64,000 nucleotides of DNA, from positions 13,177,866 through 13,241,865 of the forward strand of contig JACGWO010000011.1 in NCBI GenBank assembly GCA_034509735.1, read 5' to 3'. The stretch is from Sesamum alatum. Taxonomy: Eukaryota; Streptophyta; Magnoliopsida; Lamiales; Pedaliaceae. This document shows, one piece after another, positions 45,191 through 57,189 of this stretch. The position numbers were made by a program, and so were the translations under genes. The notes beneath the pieces were generated by a model. That model saw only the letters and a program-made list of their open reading frames with translations. It had not been told where the DNA came from and did not search any database. How positions within the stretch are numbered: the stretch's first letter is position 1; each line of letters opens with the position of its first letter.

Positions 45191-47333
45191 CAGTAGAACC
45201 GCTATAAATTAATACTCAATAAATTAATAACATCTCTAAAATAATAATTTTTCTTGGTCTCGACTTGGGCCCAAGGTCTAAATTAATAATTTCGATAAAT
45301 TAATAAGATAATAATTTTTCGAAAGACCCTTATATAAATTTATGGTCCCTTCAATATTATAAATTAATAATTCTATAAAATTACAAATATAACTAGGACA
45401 ACTTAGTAAAATATGATTCTACTGTTGTTTGCTTCTTCTTAAAATTAAATCTAACTGTATTTCATTTTGAACTTTCCTTACTCCATCCAAAAGTTGTCGT
45501 GTAGCGTTCTTATACTGCAATAAAAAATTGCGAAGAGTTATTAGCGCAATGAGTGCTTCCTTCCGCGTAATTGGTTGCAAAGGCATTGATCATCTTCAGT
45601 TTCATCCTCAATAGAATTTTAACAACAACTAGCTATAATTTCTTCTAAACTTTGGACCTCTGACACATGTATCATTTTCAACCCGGATAGTACAATAGGT
45701 GATTGGCATCCATTTTGTTGTGGTAACCAAGGTCATTAATCATCGGCTTAAGTTCATGAATGCCTTCTTCAGTAGTTCCTTCATTTAAATTTCTTGAGGC
45801 TACTTCATCCTGCGAATGAATTTTACAGTGTCGAAAATAATTTGCTATTGTCTCTTACTAAATATTTATCGTCTAAGAGTGAGACTGCCTAGACTATAAC
45901 ATCTAAAACATTAATTTTTTATGGACCAGATTCTCCCAACTCAATAAGCCCTCTAATACCCGTACGGTAAAAATCTCATACGATAGTGCATTTTGAAAGT
46001 TCTAATTACCCCTGCATCACATGGTTGGATTTCTCACGTCATGTTGGGTGGGAAAAAATACAACTCAACATTATGTAGCCCTTTAATATTTTTTGGATGG
46101 GCTGGACAATTATCTACCACCAACAAAATTCTTCTACCATGGCGTTTCTAGTCCACCAACGAACATAATTCATCAAAAAGCACACTCGTCGCCATGCTCT
46201 TTTGTTGGAATGATCATTGACAATTCAAGTTGTTCATGTTGACATTTTATGAGCACACGTGACTTTCCGTACTTTCCAATAACCCATAAAGGAATTTTTT
46301 CATAGACATCCTCATTGCAACAAATAACAATTGTAAGCCCTTCTTTGCTTTTTTTTTTTTTTTCTTCCTTCAAGTTGTTTCAAATTCCAGAGAATGATCA
46401 GCTTGAAACTTGTAGAACAAACCAGTTTTCATTCCATATTAAGAACATCCTTCGATAGGATACTAGTTTACTTTTTTCCCTTATATCCACCAAAGTTCTC
46501 CATGTCCTTTATGTCAACCAGAACCACTCTATTCAAAGGGACGAAATGACGTGATACTATGTCTTAGCTAGAACTTCTCATGCCAACCTTCAGAAAATTT
46601 GTGTGACTCAGTAGGTTGTTAATGGTATAGAAGTGTCATTGTGTCTCTTGCCTTCTCCAAAATTAGCTCTCCGGACATGTTTACACGTTCTTGGTATTAG
46701 AGGAACCACTCATAAAGAACCTTCTCTATCTTCGGATATTTTGCAGGTTTGTGTCGCTTAGTATCCCCTCTTTTTTCTGAGTTAGCCGAAACGAACTCAA
46801 ATGTTCGCTTGAGTGTGTTCGATATTGTACCTCGACTAACTTCCAGATGAAAAATTATTCATTCAATCCACTGTTGCAAACCTTTTTGATTTGCATGTGG
46901 GGTTGATCTCTCTTATTACTCACATAGTGCTTTACGTATTTGATTTGTCATGGTTTAAATGTGAAGCCATGGTTGGTTTGGTTTTGATTTTGGATTGGCT
47001 AATTAGGATTGTTTGATGTTGTTTATATAGTGGTTGTATGGTTTAAAATTTTCATGCGTTACCGTCGAAACTATGGAAATATTTTTATTTTCGATATTAT
47101 GGAAATAAAAATACATAGTAGTTTCGGAATTGTCTAGTTTCCTTCAAAACACTTTGTTTTTCTTAATATGTCTTCGAAATCTTTGAGTTTTCTAAGAATA
47201 GTGGAGGTTCGTTCAATTGGAAAAATCCTCTTTAAATTAATAAATTATTAAAATTATCGATTAATTAATATCTCTTTAATTTAATAAATTTATGTGGTCC
47301 CAACATTATTAATTTATAGAGGTTTCATTATAG
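45191..47333 (-). mobile_element. Pogo/Lemi-type (Tc1-mariner) element, decayed
   Basis: The left end CAGTAGAACCGCTATAAATT and the complement of the right end (GAAACCTCTATAAATTAATA) form the TIR of plant pogo-like elements (Lemi/Emigrant group). Inner TIR text (ataaattaataattt, cttggtctcgac) adds AT-rich arms of about 190 bases. TA lies next to the left end, as expected of a TA target. A minus-strand transposase of the DDE_1/CENP-B type is inside (45,480-46,960). The right terminus is eroded. Confidence 0.8.
45480..46960 (-). pseudogene. CENP-B/DDE_1 transposase of the pogo element
   Basis: Read in broken frames on the minus strand. The N-terminal HTH part near 46,640-46,900 reads GLQQWIE, LEVSRGTISNTLKRTFEF, AKYPKIEKVLYEWFL and YQERVNMSGELI. 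The catalytic part has QADHSLEFE near 46,390-46,420 (first Asp), RILLVVDNCPAHPKNIKGLH near 46,065-46,135 (second Asp) and IQPCDAGVI near 46,005-46,040 (third Asp). Frameshifts and stops divide it. It is a DNA-transposon enzyme, not a host CENP-B. Confidence 0.85.
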
Positions 47334-48212
47334 ATAAAAAATTTAAGATGGAAATTTTTCGCCTCAGATTTTCAAAATTCTAAGACAGTATCAGAAGATG
47401 GATTTTTGAATTTTTTTATATTTCAACCTTTGTTTCCGTCACTGAATAAATATTCTAGGACAGAAGAAAAGATGAAATTTTAAAATAATTTTTCTTTTTC
47501 TAAATCTAACTTTTTCGACATATATATATATATATGTATATTATCAAATCCATGTTTAGATTAATTGATATTTTACACTCTGTTTTCTTTTTCCTAAACC
47601 CTGTTTTAATTACTAAAAGTTCAAAAGAAAAACTAAATCATAAACCAAAAGCAAAAAAAGGCCCTTTCCCTAGCACAAGATCTCACACTTCTCTTCTCTT
47701 CACCCAACCACACACCTATTCTCTACTGTCACCTTTGTCGTCTTCATCATTGGTGTCGTCATCGCCAGCGTCATCATAGTCATCGTCTCAGCTGTTGGCG
47801 TCGTTCCCGTGGATATTTGGTGACTATTACCTCTATTTAATTACTCGAACTTTTATTCTTCGTGAGTACTATTAATTGGCCTTTGGGAGTGTATACATTT
47901 TAATTACTCATTTTAATTACTCATTTAGCAATCAATTTTAGTCTTATACAAAGTATTAATGTTTAGTTTTTTAAAATAAAGCTACAACATAGGCTTGTTT
48001 ATATGATCTCCTTCCATTTTGAAGAAGTCAACTATTGTGGGGATTCTAGTCTCTGTAAGATGGAAAAGAATTGAAGTGAGCCTAAGATGATGATTTTTGT
48101 GTTGGTTGCAGAGGTTGCATGTTCTGTAAGGCTTGGGTAGTTTGAGGATACACTTGCTAAGAGTAAGATGCAATAATTCTTTTAGAGGCAGGCATAATTC
48201 TTTTGAGTAGAA
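47334..48212. other. Gene-leader-like CT-rich stretch, no gene assigned
   Basis: Between 47,640 and 47,820 the DNA becomes C/T-rich (ttcacccaaccacacaccta, gtcgtcatcgccagcgtca), like a plant 5' leader or signal-rich exon. A 81-codon ORF at 47,534-47,779 covers it but has only low-complexity serine. No downstream exons were recognised. It could be a transposon leader similar in style to 13,463-13,852. Confidence 0.3.
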
Positions 48213-48597
48213 ATATTTTTTTTGGTCCCATAAGAATTAGGCATTAATTTTGTTTTGGTACCACAACTTAGGTAGGTAGCTGTTTTAGTCCCAATAAAAC
48301 ACGTTTTTCAGCTTTTTTTGGTCCCAACAAATCATGTTGCAACTTAAGATAGGTGGTTGTTTTAGTTGCATAAAAACACGTTTTTCATTTTTTTTTGGTC
48401 CCATAATGTAGGTGGTTATTTAGTCTCATAAAATATATTTTTTTTTCATTTTTTGGTCCCAAATATATCATGTGTTGGGACCAAAAAGCTAAAAAACGTG
48501 TTTATATAGGACTTAAAAACAGCCACATACATAAGTTGTAGGTTACCAAAACAAATAATGCCCTAGTCTTACGGGACCAAAAAAATATTTTGCCCTA
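48213..48597. repeat. MITE, same family as 7345-7668
   Basis: Left end aatattttttttggtcccat, caacttaggtaggtagctg, agtcccaataaaacacg; mirrored at the right by caaataatgccctagtctta and gggaccaaaaaaatatttt. One arm contains an internal repeat of the gtttttcatttttttttggt unit. Confidence 0.7.
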
Positions 48598-49990
48598 ATC
48601 TTTTAGTATAAGTTGTGCTTGTTTAGTGTTGTGCTTTTATTATATGCTTTTTCATGGACATATAGTGAACTAATATATCTAGTCCACTTATGTAGGTTAT
48701 CTATAGAAAATCATAATAATAGGAGTTATTTTTGGCAAACAATTGCAGTCGTGTTTTGTTTGGATGGTGCTTATTGAAGTTGACAGCATCACCTCATGGA
48801 AAATGTGTATCCACTCCAATATATCATTACTCTGTTGTTTAATACAATAGAGTGAAATGCAATTTATTTTGTAATACAAAAACCATGATGCAGGTTATTT
48901 CTTTCTCACAATTTAATAATAATGTCATGTGTTATGTTGTTGTATCACATAATGTTCGAGTTGGCAAGCATAGTATTAATATTTATCATTTTATTGCAAC
49001 ATCATGTTTGTTGTGTCTTATTACTCTCACTGACCTGGATTAATGTTTTGGAGCATCCAATAATTTTGTAATCATACAACCTTGTTGTTATGTGGGTTCA
49101 CAATTGTTGGTGTCACTGGTCAACTACATCAGATGATGTATGGACAAGTTAGTGTTCTAAATTAGCACCAACTTGTATTATTCTTGAATGTTCATGTGTA
49201 CAAGAACATCGACGAATATGTTTGTAGTAATGATGCTGGAAATGAGAAAAGTTAATCTTGTACATATTTCAGGTGCAATATTCGTGTTGTGTTCCTAAAA
49301 GGATTTCAGTGTATGGTGTTTCCTTGGCCCTGAACTGGAGGAGAGAATTGACTAAATGATTTCATGGATGAGTGAACTTATGCATTTTCAAAAAGTTAAT
49401 ATTGAGCATTAACTTAATTCATACAATTCTTTATGCTGAATCAATTGACTTGTGCCTGAATAGCTTTTATACAGAAGCATTCTTATGCTATATCGTTTTA
49501 AGTATTGAAAGTTGATCTTTCCTACAAAGATATTGATTCTATAATTTTGACCCTTTCAGATTAAACTCACAAGTCTTTGCACTCTTGATGTCTAAGCAGG
49601 TCCTAAGGAAGTGGAGGTTCAAATTATGAATCTTTGAGTTGAAAAGGTTCTAAAAGGTGAAACATCTCTTCTTATTGGTTACTCGTAAGCGTGTCGCCGT
49701 GGTCGGTCGGGCTTATAGTAAAATTACACTAAAGTAACTTGTTTAAATTTTTATTTGACATTGTAAAATTGCCTAAACAATTGAAGTTTGCCTCAATATT
49801 TTTAACATTTGAATAATATAAGTTTAATGTCATGGTTTGCTTTAGAAAATGCAGTATTTAGAGATTAAATACAAGAAAATGACTCTTATCGACCTGTTAG
49901 AATAGATGACCAGAAAGTCAATGTTGTTGGCTGTTCTGAGAACCATTCATCAATATTTGAACAAGTAATATTATGCAGATGAATGTAGTA
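48598..49990. other. No gene seen
   Basis: Many short ORFs, none with recognisable motifs or splice pattern. Composition is less AT-extreme than in the MITE regions, so a decayed gene or retroelement cannot be excluded. Confidence 0.35.
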
Positions 49991-50924
49991 AGGATTCATC
50001 ATTGGCAAACGATGAGTTTGTTGTGCTTACTGCTTGCATTGAATGTTGTTTCAACGTCACAACAAATGCCCATAGACCGGATATATGAATCTAAGAAGTT
50101 GGACCGCGCATAGGTTGGCGGTCATGGAACCAACTTCTGTAGATAGGTCTGAAACACTCCAAGTTGAGGACCTCGAGATTGGGCATCGAGGGTCCTATAG
50201 AGACTTGCACTAAGGATTGCATTGATTAGATGAGTATCGTATTTCATCGGTGACAGATGTTGGACGTCTATGCAAATTTAGTGGGTTAGTTGACAAAGGT
50301 GTCGGCTGATTGAGGTGACTCGCGGGAATTGTCATATGGAAGCCACACGGGCTTAGTCGGTATAACTTGTATTTTCGATTTTGATAGTACCGGATTAGTC
50401 CTCGGATTTGAGGAATCACAGCAGTCACTCACATACGAAGGTTGTATCTTGGATCTAGTGATAGGTGATCGGGTCACATGACATGGCCATCATAAGCCTT
50501 GTTCAGTACAGTCGGAGTATGTGAGGACGGTGGATTCCAAGATAGGATCTATCCCCTGTCAAAGAATATAACAGCGAGATCTCCTATGCGCTCTAGGATG
50601 GTTTAGACTCTCAAAGTCTATGGCTATAGCACCTGATTGAGTGGGAAAGGATTTCCTACGTCAATCTTGTTATGAGATAACAAGAAGTAAGTCCAAGTCT
50701 AGCTGAGGGTGAACCTAAAGAGTCACACCCGCTAACACCAGACGTGAAGGGAATTAATTTGGAATTAATTCCGGGAGATGGTTTAATTTAATAGGATTAA
50801 ATTATACTTTTTGGAGATGCAAGCCTCGATGGATTAATTGGATTAATCGGACTTGAGTTCATAAATTAGATTTATGAATTTTATAAAACATAGGCTTCCC
50901 TTTTAATTAGATTAAAAGGGTGAA

Positions 50925-51092
50925 TTAATTAATGGGCTTGGTATATTAAGTAGGATTTAATATGAAATCCATGAAACTATTTAATTTCGAATTAAATAGG
51001 CCCAATGAATCAATTAATGGGCTTGGAATATTAAATGTGATTTAATATAAAGTCCATGGGACTATTTAATTTAGAATTAAATAAGCCCATTC
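50925..51092 (+). repeat. Two-unit tandem repeat in the copia LTR
   Basis: Units of about 87 bases beginning aattaatgggcttgg and ending aattaaataggccca or aattaaataagccca, at about 50,927-51,002 and 51,013-51,090. Differences are scattered, so the duplication is not recent. Confidence 0.75.
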
Positions 51093-51195
51093 CATGAAGC
51101 CCATCTAAAATGGATGGAATTAAATGTGTGTTTGAGTATTTATAGGAAATATTTTTCCTATTCCTACTCAATCTCTTCCAAAGAGGCACACAAGG

Positions 51196-51279
51196 GGGGT
51201 GTGTGTGTGTGTGTGTTTGAGTATTTATAGGAAAAATATTTCCTATAAATACTCAAACACACACACACACACACACCTA
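51196..51279. repeat. Near-perfect long palindrome with (GT)n arms
   Basis: The left arm (a gtgt run, then tttgagtatttataggaaa) is matched by the right arm (tttcctataaatactcaaa, then an acac run) around a short aaatatt centre. Arms are about 36 bases. A single copy of the same arm text (gtgtgtttgagtatttatag) stands just before it at 51,126-51,145. TATAAATA lies in the right arm, close to where the LTR promoter would be. Confidence 0.85.
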
Positions 51280-51792
51280 CTAATCTCTATACTTCTCATC
51301 TTTAGTCTCTCTCTAGAATTTCGTCAACTCCCTCTATATTCTCCAAGATTTCTACTTTGTTCTTCTTGATTTATTCAAGGTAGAACATAAGAGACGTCGA
51401 TAGCGTTAATCAATAGCGTGTATCGATGTCTCTTCTCCCTAAATGATTTCTTGCTAGCACGGGACGTTGTTGCTTTCCAGTGTAGCATGTGAGATGATTT
51501 AGAGGGTCTCTTCTTTGAGATCTTGGTGCAAATGGGGAACAATGTGTGTAGCTAAACGAAGACAAAACTACAACCGGGTAGGTTCTCTTTTACGTTTTTG
51601 ATTCAAATTCTATGGCCTCCATGTTGTGTTTTATTGAACATTAGATACACCGAACGCCCGGAGAATCAGGGGCACACCCTTGATCCGTTTATGTATGTAA
51701 TGCATGCTTTATATTCCATTTAATTATGCTTTGCAACTTTTGTTATGCAATTATTCGCGCTTCTCTCCCAGGCCAATCTGCTCGCGGTTCAA

Positions 51793-51806
51793 TGGTATCA
51801 GAACCC
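51793..51806 (+). other. Copia primer-binding site (tRNA-Met)
   Basis: TGGTATCAGAACCC, complementary to the 3' end of plant initiator tRNA-Met apart from one mismatch (usually TGGTATCAGAGC). It follows the LTR end directly. Confidence 0.75.
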
Positions 51807-54150
51807 AGTTCGGTGTATAGGCCTAGAACTCTATGTGCTTTACGTGTTTAAGCATGATCAACGTGTTTTAATTTACATTTGAAGCATGTTTAGCGTAGAT
51901 CTTGATTGGCGTTTAATTTTGCATGGGATTTTGGATCTTGAATTTCTTGAATGTGTGTATACATGTTCTTGGGTTGAATTTATCTTGTGGTTAAGAAAAA
52001 TGTATGAAAAAGGTCAAAAAGGATGAAAAACGGCGAACCGGCAGCAGCAGCAACATGTTGGCCGCACCCACAGGGACGCGGCCGCACATGCAGGCATGGG
52101 CGCCTATGCGAGCGCCAGACCCCACTCGCACGCCTAGCCGGCCGGTGATGTCGTTTTCCGTTTTTTCCCGTTTCTTGGCTTGTTTTTCAAAACTATTTTT
52201 TCTGAATTATTTTTATAATATTCTATGCGTTTTTCTAAACCCGTTGACTTGGGATATTTATTTTTAGATTTAGAATTTCCTAAAATAAATATTGCTTTGT
52301 TGATGAGGAAAGGGTTTACAAACAAAATTTGATTCTTGCAAATGGTTACACCAATGATCAAAATTCAAGTGTAAAATTTTTCAATAATTTCTGCGTTTTA
52401 TGATGTTGGACATCAAGGTTGTTTTATGGCATGAGTAGATCTTGACATATATTAATATTGCACAAATGTTGAATTTTGAGATTCTTATATATATGGGCAT
52501 ATTCTTGAATTGTTGGTTTTTGTGTTCAGAAAATTAATTGCAAGAAAACATTAAAACATGAAAACCGGTGGCGGTCGGCAGGGAGGCCGCGCAACAGGTA
52601 GCAGGCGCGAACCTGGCCGTCAGTGCTGGACTATTTTTTTATTTTTCATTGTTTTCGTGCATTTTTCGAAAATCTGATTTTTCTGTATTATTCTAGGAAT
52701 TTTGCTGAACGAATTAACTTGGGGCATTTTAATTTTGGTTGAGATTTTATATTTTCTAGAATTAATATTGCCTTGTTAATTATGGAAAAGGATTTTCCAA
52801 CAAAAATCGTTGTACATAGGTTGCACCGTTATCCAATGTTTGGTGTGAATATTTTTTCATGTAATTTCTGCATTTAATTTATGGTATGGGATATTATGGA
52901 TGTTTGAATAGCATGTTTTACGTGATATATGTATTTGTGCTATTTGTGTTAAGTTGATTGACAAAGGATGTTCACAAAGCCGCTAAACAACATGTATGGT
53001 TTATTTATATTTTTTTGTTGGGTTGTCGCCTGTATCCTCTTTATATCTTCTTACCTCTCTCATTTTTGCCTTGGAATAATAAGTTTTCTCTCTCCTCCTA
53101 ATGTACTCCTCCAATTGTTGATTAGGGTTTCTATTTATGATGTAATGAGAGTATAATTAGTGGTGATGTTTTATTTTTTGTAAATAAAAGCTATAAGAGA
53201 AGACAAGCCCAAGGCCTTGGAGGCCCATGGAGGAGGCCATCGGGTGGCCCACGGAGGATCCATGGAGAAGAGGCCTGGAGTAGGCCCACGATGGAGAGCT
53301 CGAGAAGATGAGAGGACTTACAGGCCTATTTGCATGTAGGTTGTTAAAATCTTGTAATAGCATAGGGCCTAACCCTTAGATTAACCGAGATCCACTGGGG
53401 GCTCAGTGGGTCGCATAGGTTTGGGCTTGTGATCATCCTACAGGGGCGTGCTAGGTTTTATTTTGCATACGATGCATTTTATATGCTTTATGTATGTTTA
53501 CAGTTCTGCTTAGAATATTTCTGCTATAACGTATGCAAAACACTTAATATGTGACAAGGTCTCGTTCTATTAGAACTCTCAACTTGGTTGGACCAAGCTA
53601 AAATATTAGACTCCTAATAAATGGACTAGAATCCTAGTGGTTCGTCAAGCCTTCAATCCATGACAAAGTGAGGAAGCTAGTCTCAGTCCAATTACGTGGT
53701 CTCACGAGTTCTGGCACGTCTTTTGTGCTGAAGCTACACGTTTGTTGTGAACAAAAGGAATAGACTCTTGTTACTTGTCTCACGAGTCGTGGGGGTAGCA
53801 ATGAGTACAATGATTCGGTTGATGGGGTCGCTTTAACGCCTGAATAACGTGATTCTCTGAGTCCTCGGGATCACGTAAAGGGTGAGGCAATATCACTTGG
53901 GAATCTCGTTAGACGAGAATCGTATGGAATACCTACCATAAGGTTGTTTTCCATGCTAGTCGTAAAAGCGGGGTATGGAGAATTTGGATCCCACCACTAG
54001 GAATCTGATTCTCGAAATCCCGCTTGAGAGTTATGTGTTTTTGTGGAAATAGTGGGAGAGGTTAAGGACTGAAGACTTCTGCTTATTATTTTCTAACATA
54101 TATTGTGAATGTCTAAGTAACCACCAAACACATTACTAAGAGGCTTATTA

Positions 54151-54960
54151 AATGGAACCAACTACACGAATTGGCTGTGAAATCTTAAGATGGTCTGAGA
54201 TTTTCAGAACCTTAACTCATATGCCAGATGAGGACGTTCCTCAACCCTTGCCGGGGGGGGTGGACAACTAAAGCAAACGGTTGGCATTCAAAAAGTTTGA
54301 CGGACGACCACCAGCAAAGTCCACGGCGTCGTACTAGCTTCAATGATAAACGAGATCTAGATCAGTACAATAAAGCATGATGATGTTGGCTCAACTATGC
54401 TTCGTCTGCAAAATATCTATGCGGTCCCGGACCGGCAGTAGGATATGATGTAACCACAGGAATTTTTTGGAGCTAAGATGAAGGGATGTCTGTTACAAAG
54501 AACATAGAGTAATGATGCAATCCCTAGTGGAAAAGCTCAAAAGACCTCCACGTCGGTCTTGAAATAGAGACGTACATTAACATGATCCTTCAGTCTCTTC
54601 CTTCCGTTTACGAACAATTAATTATCAACATGAATGAGCTTTGAAACGATCTTCATAGGTTGATAATTATGTTGGTCTAGTACGAGGCAATGATTAAAAT
54701 CTACGCCATCGGTACTAGTAGGAGAGGCTTCAACCTCTATAGCGAAAGGCAAGGGCGCCAGACGCCAATAGAGGAAGAAGGCTAAAGTGACTATTAAGCA
54801 CTTCGAGTGTTGTTCCTTTTAAACCACAAGGCAGAGGTAAAGGAAAGAGTAAAAAGATTCAGCAGTCAAGTTCATAGATTCCTAAAGAACGTATGCATTC
54901 ACTGCCGTAAAGAGGGCCATTGGAAGAGGAAGTGTTCTAAACCCCCTCTCCAATGTAGGT
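54151..54960 (+). pseudogene. Copia gag (UBN2-type) with CCHC zinc knuckle
   Basis: Starts with ATG at 54,151 and reads MEPTTRIGCEILRWSEIFR. Later frames show MMMLAQ, LRLQNIYAV-like text, ELFGAKM-like text, VMMQSLVEKLK and LPSVYEQLIINMNEL, the usual order in copia gag. The zinc knuckle CIHCRKEGHWKRKC (C-x2-C-x4-H-x4-C) at about 54,898-54,939 is intact. Numerous stops and shifts break the frame, including at a G8 run near 54,254. Confidence 0.75.
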
Positions 54961-56041
54961 AAAATTTGATATTGAGTATTGACATGATAATTATTACTTT
55001 ATTTGGTAGTAGATGCCGTTCTTGTCACAAATCTGCGGGTGGTTTGCAGAAAGTGATAAGGATTAGAAAGCCAAGAACAGTTCTAAGGATTCAACAATGA
55101 CAAGGCCCATTCTGAAAGGATAGAGACTTGTTAGGCCTATATCATGATCATGTTAGGATAGTTTATAGATTACGTAACTAGCATGATCAAAAGTATGTCT
55201 CTTTGTTGGACAAAAGATTTTATTTCATACATATTTGATCAACAAATTATTGAATATTGATTTCATGTTTACTAGTGTTTACACGTAAATTCCTAGAAAT
55301 ACCATCCATAAAAAGTTTTATGAATACTCAAAATTCAAATGATATAAATAAGATTAATCAAGACCAATTTACATATTTGGCATCCACAGCACTAGGATGG
55401 TTTCTCTTATTAAAGATAAGTAAACTGGAAGATTCAATGAATTTAGAAATAGACGATTTGAATTGACTAAAATTTACAAGTTTTTTCTGAAGAAAAAAGT
55501 CCGAAAGCTCTTTATTGGACAAAGCAGGCTTGCCAAATGTCTATTGGAAGGGATACAGTAAGGCAACTGTAGGTTACTGAATAACAAGACCATGAGGGGG
55601 GATCAAAAAGTCTAAAGGTCCCATAGGAGCTTTTGGGAATTAGACTTAAGGTGGTGAACATAAATGGTCGCAAAATTAAAACTGTTTCGATAGGATCGAA
55701 AAGGCCGTGTATTCAGTGGAGCTCTTGAGCATCTAGTTAAGAATGGAATTCTCAATGAAACGTTTCTGTAAGGCCAAGTATGACGGTCTCTGATAAAGGG
55801 AAACGATGAAACTTCGTTGGACAAAGGTCGATCGAAGTTTCAGCAAATTACTAGCCCGTGAAGACGTAGACTACGAAAATTTAGCGTAAGGAACGTGCAC
55901 TTTGCTAGAGTCAATGCACAAGTGCCATAGTTTGGCAAGCCTCTGTCCCGACAATTGTCTTGAGCATGTAAAGGATTCGACATATGTCAAGGGACTAGTG
56001 AAGACAATTAGACTCAGTGTCTGACTTATTAATACTATATT
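54961..56041 (+). other. Copia remnant and unplaced ORF
   Basis: Short pieces after the zinc knuckle may be the pre-integrase region but are too broken to assign. A 69-codon ORF at 55,257-55,466 (starts MISCLLVFTRKFLE) has no recognised domain. Nothing else supported. Confidence 0.3.
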
Positions 56042-57036
56042 TCTTTGTGTGTTATATATTTTAAAAATAAGTAACAAATATAATAAAAATTACAATAGAA
56101 AATCCGAATCCAAACGAATCCAAACACCGCAATGTTTGATTTACTCGTTAAAACCATGGTGGGGAGTAGCATTGATTGAAGTGTGATGGCTTTATCCCAT
56201 GCACATTATTCAACGTTGTGGATATTAATTTGAAAAGAGACCTTATCGAAATCAGATCCACAACTCTTTATATATATATATAATTCATGGGCAGCATTTA
56301 TTTATTTATTTTTCGTTGGTAAATTGGTAAATTAAGAGAATAAACGCACAATTCTGCTAACAGAAATAGCAAATAATAATAATAAAAAAAATTAGAGATA
56401 CTATTAAAATCGTCATTTATTGCAAGAAAATATCAGTTTAAATGCATTTTTATCATCAAGTTTTTAGGTCATTTGATATTTTCATCATATAATTTTTTAG
56501 GATAGTATTTTGATTTTGTATTTTTTTAATTTTTATGATTAATATTTTTAATATTTTTGGTCCGACATCTTTCTAAAAATTTTGGACTACCCTTAATCTT
56601 ATATTATGATTATTTTTTAGGATAAAATTAATCAAGACATACTTTTGACACACTACAAAAAATATGACATTTAATCATGGCTAATTGCCATGGTTAATAC
56701 TAAATAACCGTAGCGAATAGTCATTCACCACGGACATGCAACGATTGTCGATCGTAGTTTTTGCGAGGGTGGCGAAAACATTTGCCATGCCCCGTACATC
56801 TTTTATTTTATATATATTAGATTAGAAGTATCTTAATCTTATTGGAAAATTCTTTGGAGTAGAGATAAGTGTATGTTACAAAAGATTTTAAATCCTTCCA
56901 CTCTGACGACAACTATTTTTTGTTAAAATATTAGATTGAATTTGGATTGAATAATTTGAAATTATGGACTTCAAATTTTAATAATAATTCTTTTGAATAA
57001 TTTTAAAATTAAAGGATTTCAAATTCTTCAATTCTA
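56042..57036. repeat. Block C: SCPL upstream region, copy 3 of 3
   Basis: Starts at ctttgtgtgttatatattt, passes attacaatagaaaatccg, aaaaccatggtggggagtag, acagaaatagcaaataataa, tatcagtttaaatgcattt and ggactacccttaatctta, and ends near ttcaaattcttcaattct, where the pararetrovirus begins. It lacks the 7066/22,718 MITE, the 7745 element and the LINE-bearing MITE. SCPL exon 1 should lie to its left but is replaced by copia debris. Confidence 0.8.
56655..56805. repeat. CACTA-type MITE fragment in block C
   Basis: CACTACAAAAAATATGACATT at 56,655, then atggctaattgccatggtta and accgtagcgaatagtcatt, break the block between cataccttttgac-like text and ttttatatatattag that is continuous in A and B. No TAGTG end was found, so it is truncated on the right. 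Confidence 0.55.
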
Positions 57037-57189
57037 CGGAGGAGAAAACTATTTAGCCTCTCATAGATAAGAGGACTTGACTCGTTGGGGATAACCCCAT
57101 ACACTGGAATTTCTAACACTTAGAGAATTTAAAGACACAATTTATTTTTCTGAAGAGTTGGAGAAGTTTTCTGATATCCCCATCTGCTT

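Larger units (their letters stand above)
50000..55990 (+). mobile_element. Decayed Ty1/copia element with LTR, PBS, leader and gag
   Basis: An LTR-like region (start uncertain, roughly 50,000) ends at gcggttca near 51,792. It is followed at once by TGGTATCAGAACCC, the initiator tRNA-Met primer site usual in plant copia elements. A 2.3-kb leader with a diverged tandem duplication (52,000-52,440 and 52,540-52,920) precedes a gag region starting ATGGAACCAACTACACG at 54,151. After the zinc knuckle only short, doubtful pieces remain. The 3' LTR and RT are missing; block C begins where the element stops. Confidence 0.7.

Noticed and set aside
52004..52267. 87-codon ORF over a GC-rich island
   Set aside because: Inside the copia leader duplication; the partner unit does not keep the frame.
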